NCBI RefSeq assembly: GCF_040869045.1
Contig: NC_090322.1
Location: 80,127,675-80,191,674, forward strand
Origin: Eurosta solidaginis
Taxonomy: Eukaryota > Arthropoda > Insecta > Diptera > Tephritidae
Reading direction: 5' to 3'
Length of the DNA: 64,000 nt
The notes under the pieces are model-generated. The model was not told the DNA's origin, ran no database searches, and worked only from the letters and a program-made list of their open reading frames with translations. This document shows, in pieces, positions 1-9,867 of this stretch (position 1 is the first letter of the stretch; every line of letters begins with the position of its first letter). A program made the translations under genes and the position numbers.

Positions 1-16
1 TTGGCTGGGTGTGATT

Positions 17-453
17 CTAGGTCTTCGTGGAGGCACAATCGCTGTAGTTTTCGTCAACAGTTGATCCATTATCAATTTCATTCAAATATTGTTCTTCTAT
101 TTCTGATATTATAACGTTGCTGGTATTCTCAGATGCACTGGTTTTACATATGGAAGAACGAATTGGATAATGTCGTGCAAATAGTAAGGCCTCTTCGCTT
201 CAGTAGAAGATCCGCTAGGGGATACTTTGGCACTGCAAGGAAAAGTGTAATAAATTTAGATCTATTTATACATATTCCTCGTTTTTATTTATAAAAAGAA
301 ATCCAAAATATAAACACCTGACCAATTCATTTCCACACCAATTGCTGGCAAGGCCCTTTCTATAATATCTTTCTTCGAATATTCTGCTAAATTATTTTTG
401 TATAGGCAAGGATAATTCTCAACCAATTGAACAAATTTAGTCGGGTCGACCAT
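17..453 (-). pseudogene. MADF-domain protein remnant (two exons)
   Basis: The minus strand from an ATG at 453 encodes a start typical of MADF (Myb/SANT-like in ADF1) DNA-binding proteins: FVQLVENYPCLY, then KKDIIERALPAIGVEMNW. A donor-like CAG|GTGTTT follows at 318/317, and a good acceptor (pyrimidine tract plus GCAG) lies at 233. Downstream, one frame gives SPSGSSTEAKRPYYLHDIIQ, the expected C-terminal MADF motif. The middle of the domain is missing, the exon frames do not join cleanly, and an acidic tail in a third frame runs to a stop at 17-19. I therefore read it as a decayed or partial gene. MADF proteins act as transcription factors, and MADF-type proteins also accompany PIF/Harbinger transposons, so this may be either host or transposon derived. 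Confidence 0.55.
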
Positions 454-525
454 TTTATATTTTTTTATATGAAATAAATTCAATATATATTTATAGCAAC
501 AGAAGCACAGCACACAAGTTTGCAA

Positions 526-910
526 ACGAAAAATTGTAAATAAACATCTACTTCTTGCTATTTTCTAGGCGTATTTACGCCTAGCGACGAACATTGCTGT
601 ACTCCTAGCTACATAAAAATTTCATGCTTTGTCGCTTTCATACAGCTGACGCCACGTATGCAGCTCTCCATTCAAATATATGTGTTCGGCATTAAAGCGT
701 ACAAATTTCGCCTGCAGCGTCTAATACGCGTAGCCTCGTGTGCACCTTGCCTAAATATAATGTATAGAAATTTATTCAAATAATACAATATTCTAAATAA
801 ATAGTACATATAATGCTTTAAATAAATGTTTATATATAAATATGTATATATAATTATAAAAAAATATTGGAAATTAAATTTTTTTGGTTGTTATTTTATT
901 CATGTGGCTG
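526..910. other. AT-rich sequence without a recognisable gene
   Basis: No coding potential is seen. A perfect 20-bp palindrome (CTAGGCGTATTTACGCCTAG) lies at 565-584; its role is unknown. The rest is AT-rich and directly precedes the first MITE. Confidence 0.5.
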
Positions 911-1256
911 CAAAGAGGATAAATACAATAAGAGCCGTCACTCGTTATTTTTTAGGCATTTACTCGATGTATACTGAGAGGTAGTCGCTACTTTTTTTTT
1001 GGGCGAGATGTTTATAAATGTCTTCTATACATTTTCGTGGGGTATTTGTGTTTATTTTTCCGACTGTATTTAATTAACCTACTTAATTCCCTTTCCAAAA
1101 ATCACAGTTGCACAAGGGGCCGACACGGCATGGATAAATGCGAGACAATTAAAAACGTCCCTCTCAGAAAACATTCGGCATCAATTTTTTAAATTTCCAG
1201 CGAAATACTCGCCACAAAATAACTAGTGACGGCTCTTATTGTATTTATCCTCTTTG
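911..1256. mobile_element. MITE family A, copy 1 (346 bp)
   Basis: This short non-coding element is bounded by near-perfect terminal inverted repeats beginning CAAAGAGGATAAATACAATA and continuing about 12 bases. A second full copy in inverted orientation lies at 2087-2432, a truncated copy at 9417-9556, and solo termini at about 2459 and 9390. It has no ORF. I cannot tell the target-site duplication from the palindromic end, so the superfamily is open. Confidence 0.85.
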
Positions 1257-2086
1257 GTGGCTGATCCAGGTAAAGTAAATCGTCAGGTAAATTTCAAGTA
1301 ATACGCCGGCTATAGAAATGGTAAAACCGCAGTAAAATTTATTGTCAAAAGACTCGAAAATGTAGAGTGAAATGACCGAAGAAATGGCCGTCATTTGACG
1401 AGCAGTGTGACGTGTGTGAGCAGAACAGTGCTATGCTCACATCCTATAAGTGAGAGCGGAATGCACGATCACATTAATAGGAACGAAACGGAAAATTTCG
1501 TCACAAAAGTTCATCACGCCCATGCAAACCTGACCATGAATATAAAGGATATGACGATTCGAATGAAAAATTCTGAAAATGAAATATCATCTTGACAATT
1601 TTATCTTTCCTACAATGTATCGTTCTCTCTCACACCTGTTATGTTCATAGGGCTGGTCCTTGTTGCGTCCAAAAAATTGTCTGCGAGTCCGCAATTTATA
1701 ATTGAGCATATCCCAGAAAAAACTGTGCCCGTAAATTGGCTAGTAAAACGACTAAAACCTGTGTCGATGGAACACGTAAAACGTTCAGTAATATTTGTAC
1801 AGGGCGTCGGGAACTTTTGTGACCAGTACATTCCGTCGTACCTATTTATGTGTTTGTCCATACTGCTCACACATATACGGTATTAGGTTATCGAAATGTA
1901 AACAAACCATAGTGCTGTACTGTTCTTACAGTCACGTTAACTGTTAAAAGTCCCTCATTTTTTAAGTTATATACCTGTAACTTTACGAGTATTTTTACAG
2001 TATTTTTACGTTAATATGGCCGCCTTTTGACTAGTATTACGACAGTTTTTTTACTTGGATTATATCTGAAACTGCTATATCAATAC
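1257..2086. other. Unassigned sequence between two MITE copies; possible TIR element
   Basis: Only short overlapping ORFs on both strands are present and none is recognised. The two edges (about 1266-1310 and the reverse complement of about 2020-2070) share a weak inverted similarity starting ATCCAGGTAAA/ATCCAAGTAAA. This would fit a degenerate non-autonomous DNA element, but the match is not strong. Confidence 0.3.
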
Positions 2087-2432
2087 CAAAGAGGATAAAT
2101 ATAATAAGAGCCGTCACTCGTTATTTTGTGGCGAGTATTTCGCAGGAAATTTAAAAAATTGGTGCCGAATGTTTTCTGAGAGGGACGATTTTAATTGTCT
2201 CGCATTTATCCATGCCGTGTCGGCCCCTTGTGCAACTGTGATTTTTGGAAAGAGAATTAAGTAGGTTAATTAAATACAGTCGGAAAAATAAACACAAATA
2301 CCCTACGAAAATGTATAGAAGACATTTATAAACATCTCGCCCAAAAAAAAAAGTAGCGACTACCTCTCAGTATACATCGAATAAATGCATAAAAAAAACG
2401 AGTGACGGCTTTTACTGTATTTATCCTCTTCG
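2087..2432. mobile_element. MITE family A, copy 2 (inverted)
   Basis: This is the reverse complement of the element at 911-1256 with scattered substitutions. Its right part (from about 2296) belongs to the left palindrome arm. Its left part has no partner on the right side, because there the palindrome stops at 9556 against the gypsy remnant. The palindrome limit therefore falls inside this MITE. Confidence 0.85.
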
Positions 2433-2639
2433 TCAATACAACATTTCTTTAATTCAAACAAAGAGGATAAATACAATATGAGCCGTCACTCGTTATTTTT
2501 TAGGCATAAACAGCTAACTCCGGTTTTGACGCCTCGCGAAACCTAACATTGTCATCGACCAAATCATCGGCGTCTTTATTTACAACATGGACGCGCCAAT
2601 TCGGTCAATTTGAATTACATTTAAAAACAGCCATACAAT

Positions 2640-3649
2640 GCATGCAACCACTATCATCGGTACAACATTACTTACCTAGCGCTGTAGCAGCACGTATGGA
2701 ACCCAATATGCAAGACAACCCTGGTTGACCTATGACATATTCTACATACCTTAATGTTGTACGTGTACATGTGCAATCGGCAAATGATATACATGAGACT
2801 CTAATTAGTGCTACACAGAATATTTCACAGGCTGACTGATAAATAAGCAATAAGCTGTATTATCGTAAAATTTATTCGTAGAGCGCTTGAAATAACAGAT
2901 TTCACTGCTAACATTTAATTATAAGAGACAATCGCTGTATTTTTATTTATTTCTTTTTACATGTGGCTCTCCTGCGCAAAGATAAATTTATTACAGTCCG
3001 TGGAGAGAATATCCCACCACCTTTTACATCATTTGAACAACAACAACAACAATCTCCCGGAAGGTTTTGGGGAGTGTTATCGATGGTGACGGTCCTTTGC
3101 CGGATATAGATCCGATACGTTTTGGTAACAATGCACCATTAAGGTACTAGCCCGACCATTTCGGGAACGATTAATATGATCACATTAAACCATCTAAGCC
3201 ATCCCGCTCACCCCCTAGTTCCACGAGGAACTTGGGGTCGCCAGAGCCTCGCCTGCTAAATATGCGTGTGATACAATTATATTTGTAACAGGATTCCTAT
3301 CACGTAGACGAGGTTGACAATTGGGTTGGGGAAGTTCTGAAGCTATAAAGCTTTGTCGCTTATCAACACCTTGAGTCCCTCGTTTACTTTGGTGTACAAA
3401 CATGTTTTGATTGTTCTGTGATAGGACTGAGCTACATTACATTGAACGAGTCACGGCGACGTTACTGATCAGCTTAACGCCATACAAGTAGTTGGCAAAA
3501 GAAACGGCATATACGATCAGAAGGCACTCGAAGACGATGCCTCAAAACTAATAACCAAAGCAATAATTATCATTTCACTGACACAAATTTTATAGTTTTT
3601 GCTTCCGGAGTTGGACACAATCTTTTCATAATATTACTTAATAATTTAA
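2640..3649. other. Non-coding part of left palindrome arm, repeat-derived
   Basis: No gene is seen. It mirrors 8200-9240. The (CAA)n run near 3044 and the adjacent GC-richer stretch to about 3250 resemble the 3' end of a non-LTR retrotransposon. That attribution rests on recalled similarity to tephritid LINE 3' ends and is not certain. Confidence 0.4.
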
Positions 3650-4147
3650 GGTAAAAGTCTAGTTGAGGGGTGGACTGCTAATACGTTACCAAAAATATCG
3701 AGAGAGGTATCAAACAACGCATCTTGACATCAGTATTAATAATCCGGTAGAAAATAAAAATTTTAACTCGTTCAAAAGATATTAACGAAAAACCGAAAAA
3801 GGCCCGCGGGTCCCTCCGAAACCGGGGGTGTATCCGTAGTATTTTTGCTCAAAACATCTTTCTGTCGAAGGCCGACCGCGCTTAAAAAAATTACCCTGGG
3901 TGGGTCCAACACCGGTTTGGAGACCAAAACTATATCCGCGCAAACACTTCTGTTCACCATTTTTTTTTGGTGGGTACAACAACATTACAAGAGCCAGATA
4001 AAAATCGCCAACTTCAATTGCAAATATCTCCGAACAGAGGTAAAAATAATCGGATTATTGTTCTCGAGATTAATACGCGTTTTTTAACTTCTCTCTCGAT
4101 ATTTTTTGACACGTATTAGCACTCGACCCCTCAACTAGACTTTTACC
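3650..4147. mobile_element. ~500-bp TIR element in left arm
   Basis: This is the mirror copy of 7702-8199. Its ends are inverted repeats of about 55-60 bp starting GGTAAAAGTCTAGTTGAGGG. The copy lies inside the region that continues from the CCT7 intron, so it appears to have inserted into captured gene DNA before the palindrome formed. The internal ORFs of 60-80 codons are mirrored in both arms and look non-coding. Confidence 0.7.
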
Positions 4148-4191
4148 CAATTTAAGATTCGACATTTTTTTCAATTTATATTTTGACTTAC

Positions 4192-5270
4192 CAGCAACAA
4201 CATAATCATGTTTAATTGTACGCCGCACAATCATTATAGCATCATGGAACAAAGCTAAGCTCAGTCTCTTCCAAAAATTGTTCGGCACCGCCACGTGAAA
4301 TCAATGTACATGTTCCAGCATTAACGCAACCTTTAAATAATTGTAAACTATGAAAATAAAATCAATGTCAAACCCACTATCAAACCTTGAAAAATGTTGA
4401 AACGTTCACCACCAACTTGACGTTCTTCAAAGTAATCACATTGACCCAAAACACTTGAATTAATATCATTAGCTGTAGTCTTAACAGCACCACCACAAGC
4501 TTTCATTGTACGTTTCAAATCTTCTTCTGGTACACGAACAGTACAGAACATATCACAATCTGCAAAATACTGTGTAGCAACATCACCAATTGGTAGTTTA
4601 GATAACACAACATTGGAGCCTTACGTAAAATCAATGTACATGTTCTAGCATTAACGCAACTTTTAAATAATTATAAACTATGAAAATAAAATCAATGTCA
4701 AACCCACTATCAAACCTTGAAAAATGTTGAAACGTTCACCACCAACTTGACGTTCTTCAAAGTAATCACATTGACCCAAAACACTTGAATTAATATCATT
4801 AGCTGTAGTCTTAACAGCACCACCACAAGCTTTCATTGTACGTTTCAAATCTTCTTCTGGTACACGAACAGTACAGAACATATCACAATCTGCAAAATAC
4901 TGTGTAGCAACATCACCAATTGGTAGTTTAGATAACACAACATTGGCGCCTTACTTATCTAATTTATTGTCCAGAATACGCCATTCAGCATCAACAATTT
5001 TCTGATTCTCTTGAACATTATCAACACGTACTTCAGCATTATCACGCTCAGCCTTAAATTCCAATTCTATATTTAATAATGCGAATTTATATTTTTTGTA
5101 TGACGTCGGGTCCATCGAAGAAAAGTACAGCGGCCACAACCATTTTAGAAAAGGAATATTTTTGTTGATGAATAAGTTTGGAGGACATTGCTGTGGCAGC
5201 GCATTTTTCCTATAAAGCACGTTGTTGTTCCTTTGATTGGCGCTTCGACATGTACAGCCATGTCATATTT
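4192..5270 (-). pseudogene. Captured CCT7 (TCP-1 eta) fragment, left arm, with a tandem exon duplication
   Basis: The minus strand encodes fragments of the chaperonin subunit CCT eta. In order they are a KEQQRAL / [14 protein letters not shown] region, a [18 protein letters not shown] region, the [19 protein letters not shown] to GGERFNIFQ region twice (4678-4938 and 4348-4608), then TELS / [14 protein letters not shown] ending at a GTAAGT donor at about 4192. A ~60-bp intron after FNIFQ is retained. This is therefore genomic DNA, not a retrocopy. Frameshifts and an in-frame stop exclude function. The two 261-bp exon copies are identical in translation, unlike the right arm, where the second copy has decayed. 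Confidence 0.9.
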
Positions 5271-5295
5271 TGGTAATGCATAATTGTAATGCTAT

Positions 5296-5608
5296 CGAGG
5301 ACCCATCTTACTGGATCCGACAAAATTGTTCTGATCGCACACACAGAGCTGCTAAGTGCTCTCACTCACCTTTAATTATTCTTCTAGAGATTAATAAAAT
5401 AAATTGTTTTTAGGCAATAGTAGTAAACACGTACTTTTAATTTATAATCTTTTGTTTAAACACTCGGTTTCTCTTTTTAGTTCTTATTACACTTGTCGTT
5501 TTCTATAAACTAGGTTCTGGCGTATAAAACTTTGTTTTAGACAATTTTTAGTCTTTCCTTGTGTTCTTAGAGAATGTACTTTTAGTTATAAATTTTTTTC
5601 ACTAAACT
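5296..5608 (-). repeat. Leader-like block, left arm copy
   Basis: This ~313-bp block also occurs at 6108-6421 and at 17566-17879. In the sense direction it starts AGTTTAGTGAAAAA and ends AGTAAGATGGGTCCTCG, with a possible splice donor-like AAAGGTGAGTGAG inside. In the arms it runs directly into CCT7 sequence; at 17566 it runs into different DNA. It looks like the leader of an unidentified transposon. Confidence 0.75.
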
Positions 5609-5669
5609 TTTCTCTTACACTTTTATTTTTCGCGTACCGATGCATCTGCCGGTTCACTTCAAACTAAAA

Positions 5670-5990
5670 TCTAAGGCCGAGCTTCTCTTCCAATTTGCGT
5701 CGTGCTCCTCTTGATTTTCCCTACAAATTGGCCGGACGGGACCTACATGTTTTATGCCGACTCCGAACGGCATCTGCAAGGCAGATGAGTTTTCACTGAG
5801 AGCTTTTCATGGCAGAAATACACCCGGAGCGCTTGCCAAACACTGCCGAGGGGCGACCCCGCTTAGAAAAAATTTCTTCTAATTTAAAAACCTTATTTCT
5901 AAAATTTTGATGTTGCTTTGCCCGGGGTGCGAACCCAGGGCATACGGTGTGGTAGGCGGAGCACGCTACCATCACACCACGGTGGCCGCC
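5670..5990 (-). mobile_element. tRNA-derived SINE, copy 1, at the palindrome apex
   Basis: A ~320-bp repeat on the minus strand has RNA polymerase III promoter-like boxes. The A-box-like GTGTGATGGTAGCGTGCTC is the reverse complement of about 5956-5979, and the B-box-like GGGTTCGCACCCC lies at about 5921-5936. The head is tRNA-like and the rest is a non-tRNA body. A second copy lies at 56277-56597 with only scattered differences, so this is a dispersed element and not a tRNA gene. It fills most of the non-palindromic spacer. Confidence 0.8.
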
Positions 5991-6107
5991 ACTAAGCTAC
6001 GTAAGGGAAAAAAGGTGCCTAGCCGCAGAGTTGCGTTAGCGGCAGTTTTTAGTTTGAAGTGAACCGGCAGATGCATCGGTACGCGAAAAATAAAAGTGTA
6101 AGAGAAA

Positions 6108-6421
6108 AGTTTAGTGAAAAAAATTTATAACTAAAAGTACATTCTCTAAGAACACAAGGAAAGACTAAAAATTGTCTAAAACAAAGTTTTATACGCCAGA
6201 ACCTAGTTTATAGAAAACGACAAGTGTAATAAGAACTAAAAAGAGAAACCAAGTGTTTAAACAAAAGATTATAAATTAAAAGTACGTTTTTACTACTATT
6301 GCCTAAAAACAATTTATTTTATTAATCTCTAGAAGAATATATTAAAGGTGAGTGAGAGCACTTAGCAGCTCTGTGTGTGCGATCAGAACAATTTTGTCGG
6401 ATCCAGTAAGATGGGTCCTCG
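6108..6421 (+). repeat. Leader-like block, right arm copy
   Basis: This is the sense-orientation copy of the block described at 5296-5608. It ends at ATGGGTCCTCG, after which the sequence changes within about 20-30 bp to CCT7. The junction is therefore a fusion of transposon leader and host gene. Confidence 0.75.
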
Positions 6422-6440
6422 ATAGCATTACAATTATGCA

Positions 6441-7657
6441 TGACCAAAATATGACATGGCTGTACATGTCGAAGCGCCAATCAAAGGAACAACAGCGTGC
6501 TTTATAGGAAAAATGCGCTGCCACAGCAATGTCCTCCAAACTTATTCATCAACAAAAATATTCCTTTTCTAAAATGGTTGTGGCCGCTGTACTTTTCTTC
6601 GATGGACCCGACGTCATACAAAAAATATAAATTCGCATTATTAAATATAGAATTGGAATTCAAGGCTGAGCGTGATAATGCTGAAGTACGTGTTGATAAT
6701 ATTCAAGAGAATCAGAAAATTGTTGATGCTGAATGGCGTATTCTGGACAATAAATTAGCTAAGTAAGGCGCCAATGTTGTGTTATCTAAATTACCAATTG
6801 GTGATGTTGCTACACAGTATTTTGCAGATTGTGATATGTTCTGTACTGTTCGTGTACCAGAAGAAGATTTGAAACGTACAATGAAAGCTTGTGGTGGTGC
6901 TGTTAAGACTACAGCTAATGATATTAATTCAAGTGTTTTGGGTCAATGTGATTACTTTGAAGAACGTCAAGTTGGTGGTGAACGTTTCAACATTTTTCAA
7001 GGTTTGATAGTGGGTTTGACATTGATTTTATTTTCATAGTTTATAATTATTTAAAAGTTGCGTTAATGCTAGAACATGTACATTGATTTTACGTAAGGCT
7101 CCAATGTTGTGTTATCTAAACTACCAATTGGTGATGTTGCTACACAGTATTTTGCAGATTGTGATATGTTCTTTGCTGTTCGTGTACCAGAATAAGATTT
7201 GAAACGTACAATGAAAGCTTGTGGTGGTGGTGTTAAGACTACAGCTAATGATATTAATTCAAGTGTTTTGGGTCAATGTGATTACTTTGAAGAACGTCAA
7301 GTGGGTGGTGAACATTTCACCATTTTCCAAGGTTTGATAGTGGGTTTGACATTGATTTTATTTTCATAGTTTACAATTATTTAAAGGTTGCGTTAATGCT
7401 GGAACATGTACATTGATTTCACGTGGCGGTGCCGAACAATTTTTGGAAGAGACTGAGCTTAGCTTTGTTCCATGATGCTATAATGATTGTGGCGGTGCCG
7501 AACTATTTTTGGAAGAGACTGAGCTTAGCTTTGTTCCATGATGCTATAATGATTGTGGCGGTGCCGAACAATTTTTGGAAGAGACTGAGCTTAGCTTTGT
7601 TCCATGATGCTATAATGATTGTGCGGCGTACAATTAAACATGATTATGTTGTTGCTG
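6441..7657 (+). pseudogene. Captured CCT7 (TCP-1 eta) fragment, right arm
   Basis: Same content as 4192-5270 on the plus strand. An early exon part (6451-6600: [28 protein letters not shown]) lies in shifting frames. It is followed by [16 protein letters not shown] (6610-6765) ending at TAA. Next come the [13 protein letters not shown] exon at 6779-7039 and a decayed duplicate at 7108-7368, where PEEDL became PE-stop-DL. The intron after FNIFQ/FTIFQ continues into an exon reading [19 protein letters not shown] 66-bp unit inside that exon is repeated three times (7423, 7489, 7555) before [14 protein letters not shown] and a GTAAGT donor. CCT eta is an essential ATP-dependent cytosolic folding subunit; this copy cannot encode one. 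Confidence 0.9.
7423..7620 (+). repeat. 66-bp coding-derived unit, three tandem copies
   Basis: Three head-to-tail copies with a 66-bp period start at 7423, 7489 and 7555, each beginning GTGGCGGTGCCGAAC. The left palindrome arm has one copy (about 4226-4293). The array is made of CCT7 exon sequence and keeps frame, giving an uninterrupted but meaningless 118-codon ORF. Copies are nearly identical (one base differs in the second), so amplification is recent. Confidence 0.9.
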
Positions 7658-7701
7658 GTAAGTCAAAATATAAATTGAAAAAAATGTCGAATCTTAAATT
7701 G

Positions 7702-8199
7702 GGTAAAAGTCTAGTTGAGGGGTCGAGTGCTAATACGTGTCAAAAAATATCGAGAGAGAAGTTAAAAAATGCGTATTAATCTCGAGAACAATAATCTGAT
7801 TATTTTTACCTCTGTTCGGAGATATTTGCAATTGAAGTTGGCGATTTTTATCTGGCTCTTGTAATGTTGTTGTACCCACCAAAAAAAAATGGTGAACAGA
7901 AGTGTTTGCGCGGATATAGTTTTGGTCTCCAAACCGGTGTTGGACCCACCCAGGGTAATTTTTTTAAGCGCGGTCGGCCTTCGACAGAAAGATGTTTTGA
8001 GCAAAAATACTACGGATACACCCCCGGTTTCGGAGGGACCCGCGGGCCTTTTTCGGTTTTTCGTTAATATCTTTTGAACGAGTTAAAATTTTTATTTTCT
8101 ACCGGATTATTAATACTGATGTCAAGATGCGTTGTTTGATACCTCTCTCAATATTTTTGGTAACGTATTAGCAGTCCACCCCTCAACTAGACTTTTACC
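7702..8199. mobile_element. ~500-bp TIR element in right arm
   Basis: The left end GGTAAAAGTCTAGTTGAGGG and the right end are inverted repeats over about 55-60 bp. Flanks show a probable 7-8 bp duplication (TTAAATT on each side). The mirror copy is at 3650-4147. The superfamily is not determined; an 8-bp duplication would suggest hAT. Confidence 0.7.
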
Positions 8200-9389
8200 T
8201 TAAATTATTAAGTAATATTATGAAAAGATTGTGTCCAACTCCGGAAGCAAAAACTATAAAATTTGTGTCAGTGAAATGATAATTATTGCTTTGGTTATTA
8301 GTTTTGAGGCATCGTCTTCGAGTGCCTTCTGATCGTATATGCCGTTTCTTTTGCCAACTACTTGTAAGGCGTTAAGCTGATCAGTAACGTCGCCGTGACT
8401 CGTTCAATGTAATGTAGCTCAGTCCTATCACAGAACAATCAAAACATGTTTGTACACCAAAGTAAATGAGGGACTCAAGGGGTTGATAAGCGACAAAGCT
8501 TTATAGCTTCAGAACTTCCCCAACCCAATTGTCAACCTCGTCTACGTGATAGGAATCCTGTTACAAATATAATTGTATCACACGCATATTTAGCAGGCGA
8601 GGCTCTGGCGACCCCAAGTTCCTCGTGGAACTAGGGGGTGGGCGGGATGGCTTAGATGGTTTAATGTGATCATATTAATCGTTCCCGAAATGGTCGGGCT
8701 AGTACCTTAATGGTGCATTGTTACCAAAACGTATCGGATCTATATCCGGCAAAGGACCGTCACCATCGATAACACTCCCCAAAACCTTCCGGGAGATTGT
8801 TGTTGTTGTTGTTCAAGTGATGTAAAAGGTGGTGGGATATTCTTTCCACGGACTGTAATAAATTTATCTTTGCGCAGGAGAGCCACATGTCAAAAGAAAT
8901 AAATACAAATACAGCGATTGTCTCTTATAATTAAATGTTAGCAGTGAAATCTGTTATTTCAAGCGCTCTACGAATAAATTTTTCGATAATACAGCTTATT
9001 GCTTATTTATCAGTCAGCCTGTGAAATATTCTGTGTAGCACTAATTAGAGTCTCATATATATCATTTGCCGATTGCACATGTACACGTACAACATTAAGG
9101 TATGTAGAATATGTCATAGGTCAACCAGGGTTGTCTTGCATATTGGGTTCCATATGTACTGCTACAGCGCTAGGTAAGTAATGTTGTACCGATGATAGTG
9201 GTTGCATGCATTGTATGGCTGTTTTTAAATGTAATTCAAATTGACCGAATTGGCGCGTCCATGTTGTAAATAAGGACGCCGATGATTTGGTCGATGACAA
9301 TGTTAGGTTTCGCGAGGCGTCAAAACCGGAGTTCGCTGTTTATGCCTAAAAAATAACGAGTGACGGCTCATATTGTATTTATCCTCTTT
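8200..9389. other. Non-coding outer part of right palindrome arm
   Basis: Mirror of 2460-3649. It holds a run of (GTT)n near 8800-8815, preceded by LINE 3'-UTR-like sequence, and a 60-codon ORF at 8999-9181 that I do not recognise. No gene can be supported. Confidence 0.4.
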
Positions 9390-9416
9390 GTTTGAATTAA
9401 AGAAATGTTGTATTGA

Positions 9417-9556
9417 CAAAGAGGATAAATACAGTAAAAGCCGTCACTCGTTTTTTTTTTATGCATTTACTCGATGTATACTGAGAGGTAGTCGCTACTT
9501 TTTTTTTGGGCGAGATGTTTATATATGTCTTCTATACATTTTCGTGGGGTATTTAG
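9417..9556. mobile_element. MITE family A, truncated copy
   Basis: It begins with the CAAAGAGGATAAATACAGTA terminus and matches the mirrored left arm until 9556, where it stops abruptly. The missing remainder is not found next to it, so deletion or a rearranged junction is likely. Confidence 0.75.
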
Positions 9557-9867
9557 AAAGGAAAGAAGAATTTGGTAAGATTAGTAATTAATCTTGCCAC
9601 ATTCTCCTTTGGGATTTAGTAATTTGTTGTAATGTTTTGAATGAACGGTGTTAACCCGGAATTCGTTCATTCAGAACAGTAAATAGAAATTTTGTTTCAA
9701 ATGAACCGGTTTTTCTATTCTTAGTAGGATCTAAGTTAGTAAATTTATATTTACATTTTCATAAAATTTCTTTTCTTTAGCCTTCATTGGCGGATTCTTA
9801 AAATACACTTGTATATTTATATCTAAAGATTATTTAATAACTTTTATAGGAATAAGTACAGACTAAA

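Larger units (their letters stand above)
2296..5669 (+). repeat. Left arm of a ~7.26-kb imperfect palindrome
   Basis: This arm is the reverse complement of 6047-9556 over its whole length with few differences. From outside inwards it holds part of MITE A, a solo MITE-A terminus (about 2459), a short stretch resembling the RT region of the Jockey-type LINE (about 2517-2600), LINE 3'-end-like sequence with an (AAC)n run near 3044, a TIR element (3650-4147), CCT7 sequence (4192-5270), a leader block shared with 17566-17879 (5296-5608), and about 60 further bases. It is shorter than the right arm mainly because it carries one, not three, copies of a 66-bp unit. Confidence 0.93.
6047..9556 (-). 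repeat. Right arm of the ~7.26-kb palindrome
   Basis: This is the reverse complement of 2296-5669. It contains, outward from the apex, the leader-like block (6108-6421), CCT7 fragments (6441-7657), the TIR element (7702-8199), LINE-like debris, a short stretch matching the RT region of the Jockey-type LINE (about 9255-9330, compare 36730-36800), a solo MITE-A terminus and 140 bp of MITE A. It stops at 9556, where the mdg1-like retrotransposon remnant begins. Confidence 0.93.

Noticed and set aside
5900..5990. tRNA gene on the minus strand
   Set aside because: A- and B-box-like sequences are present, but the same 320-bp unit recurs at 56277-56597 with a shared non-tRNA body, which fits a SINE, not a tRNA gene.
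7762..8077. Mirrored ORFs of 62-80 codons in both palindrome arms as a possible conserved small protein
   Set aside because: They lie inside a TIR element; conservation between arms is due to the palindrome itself, and no family is recognised.
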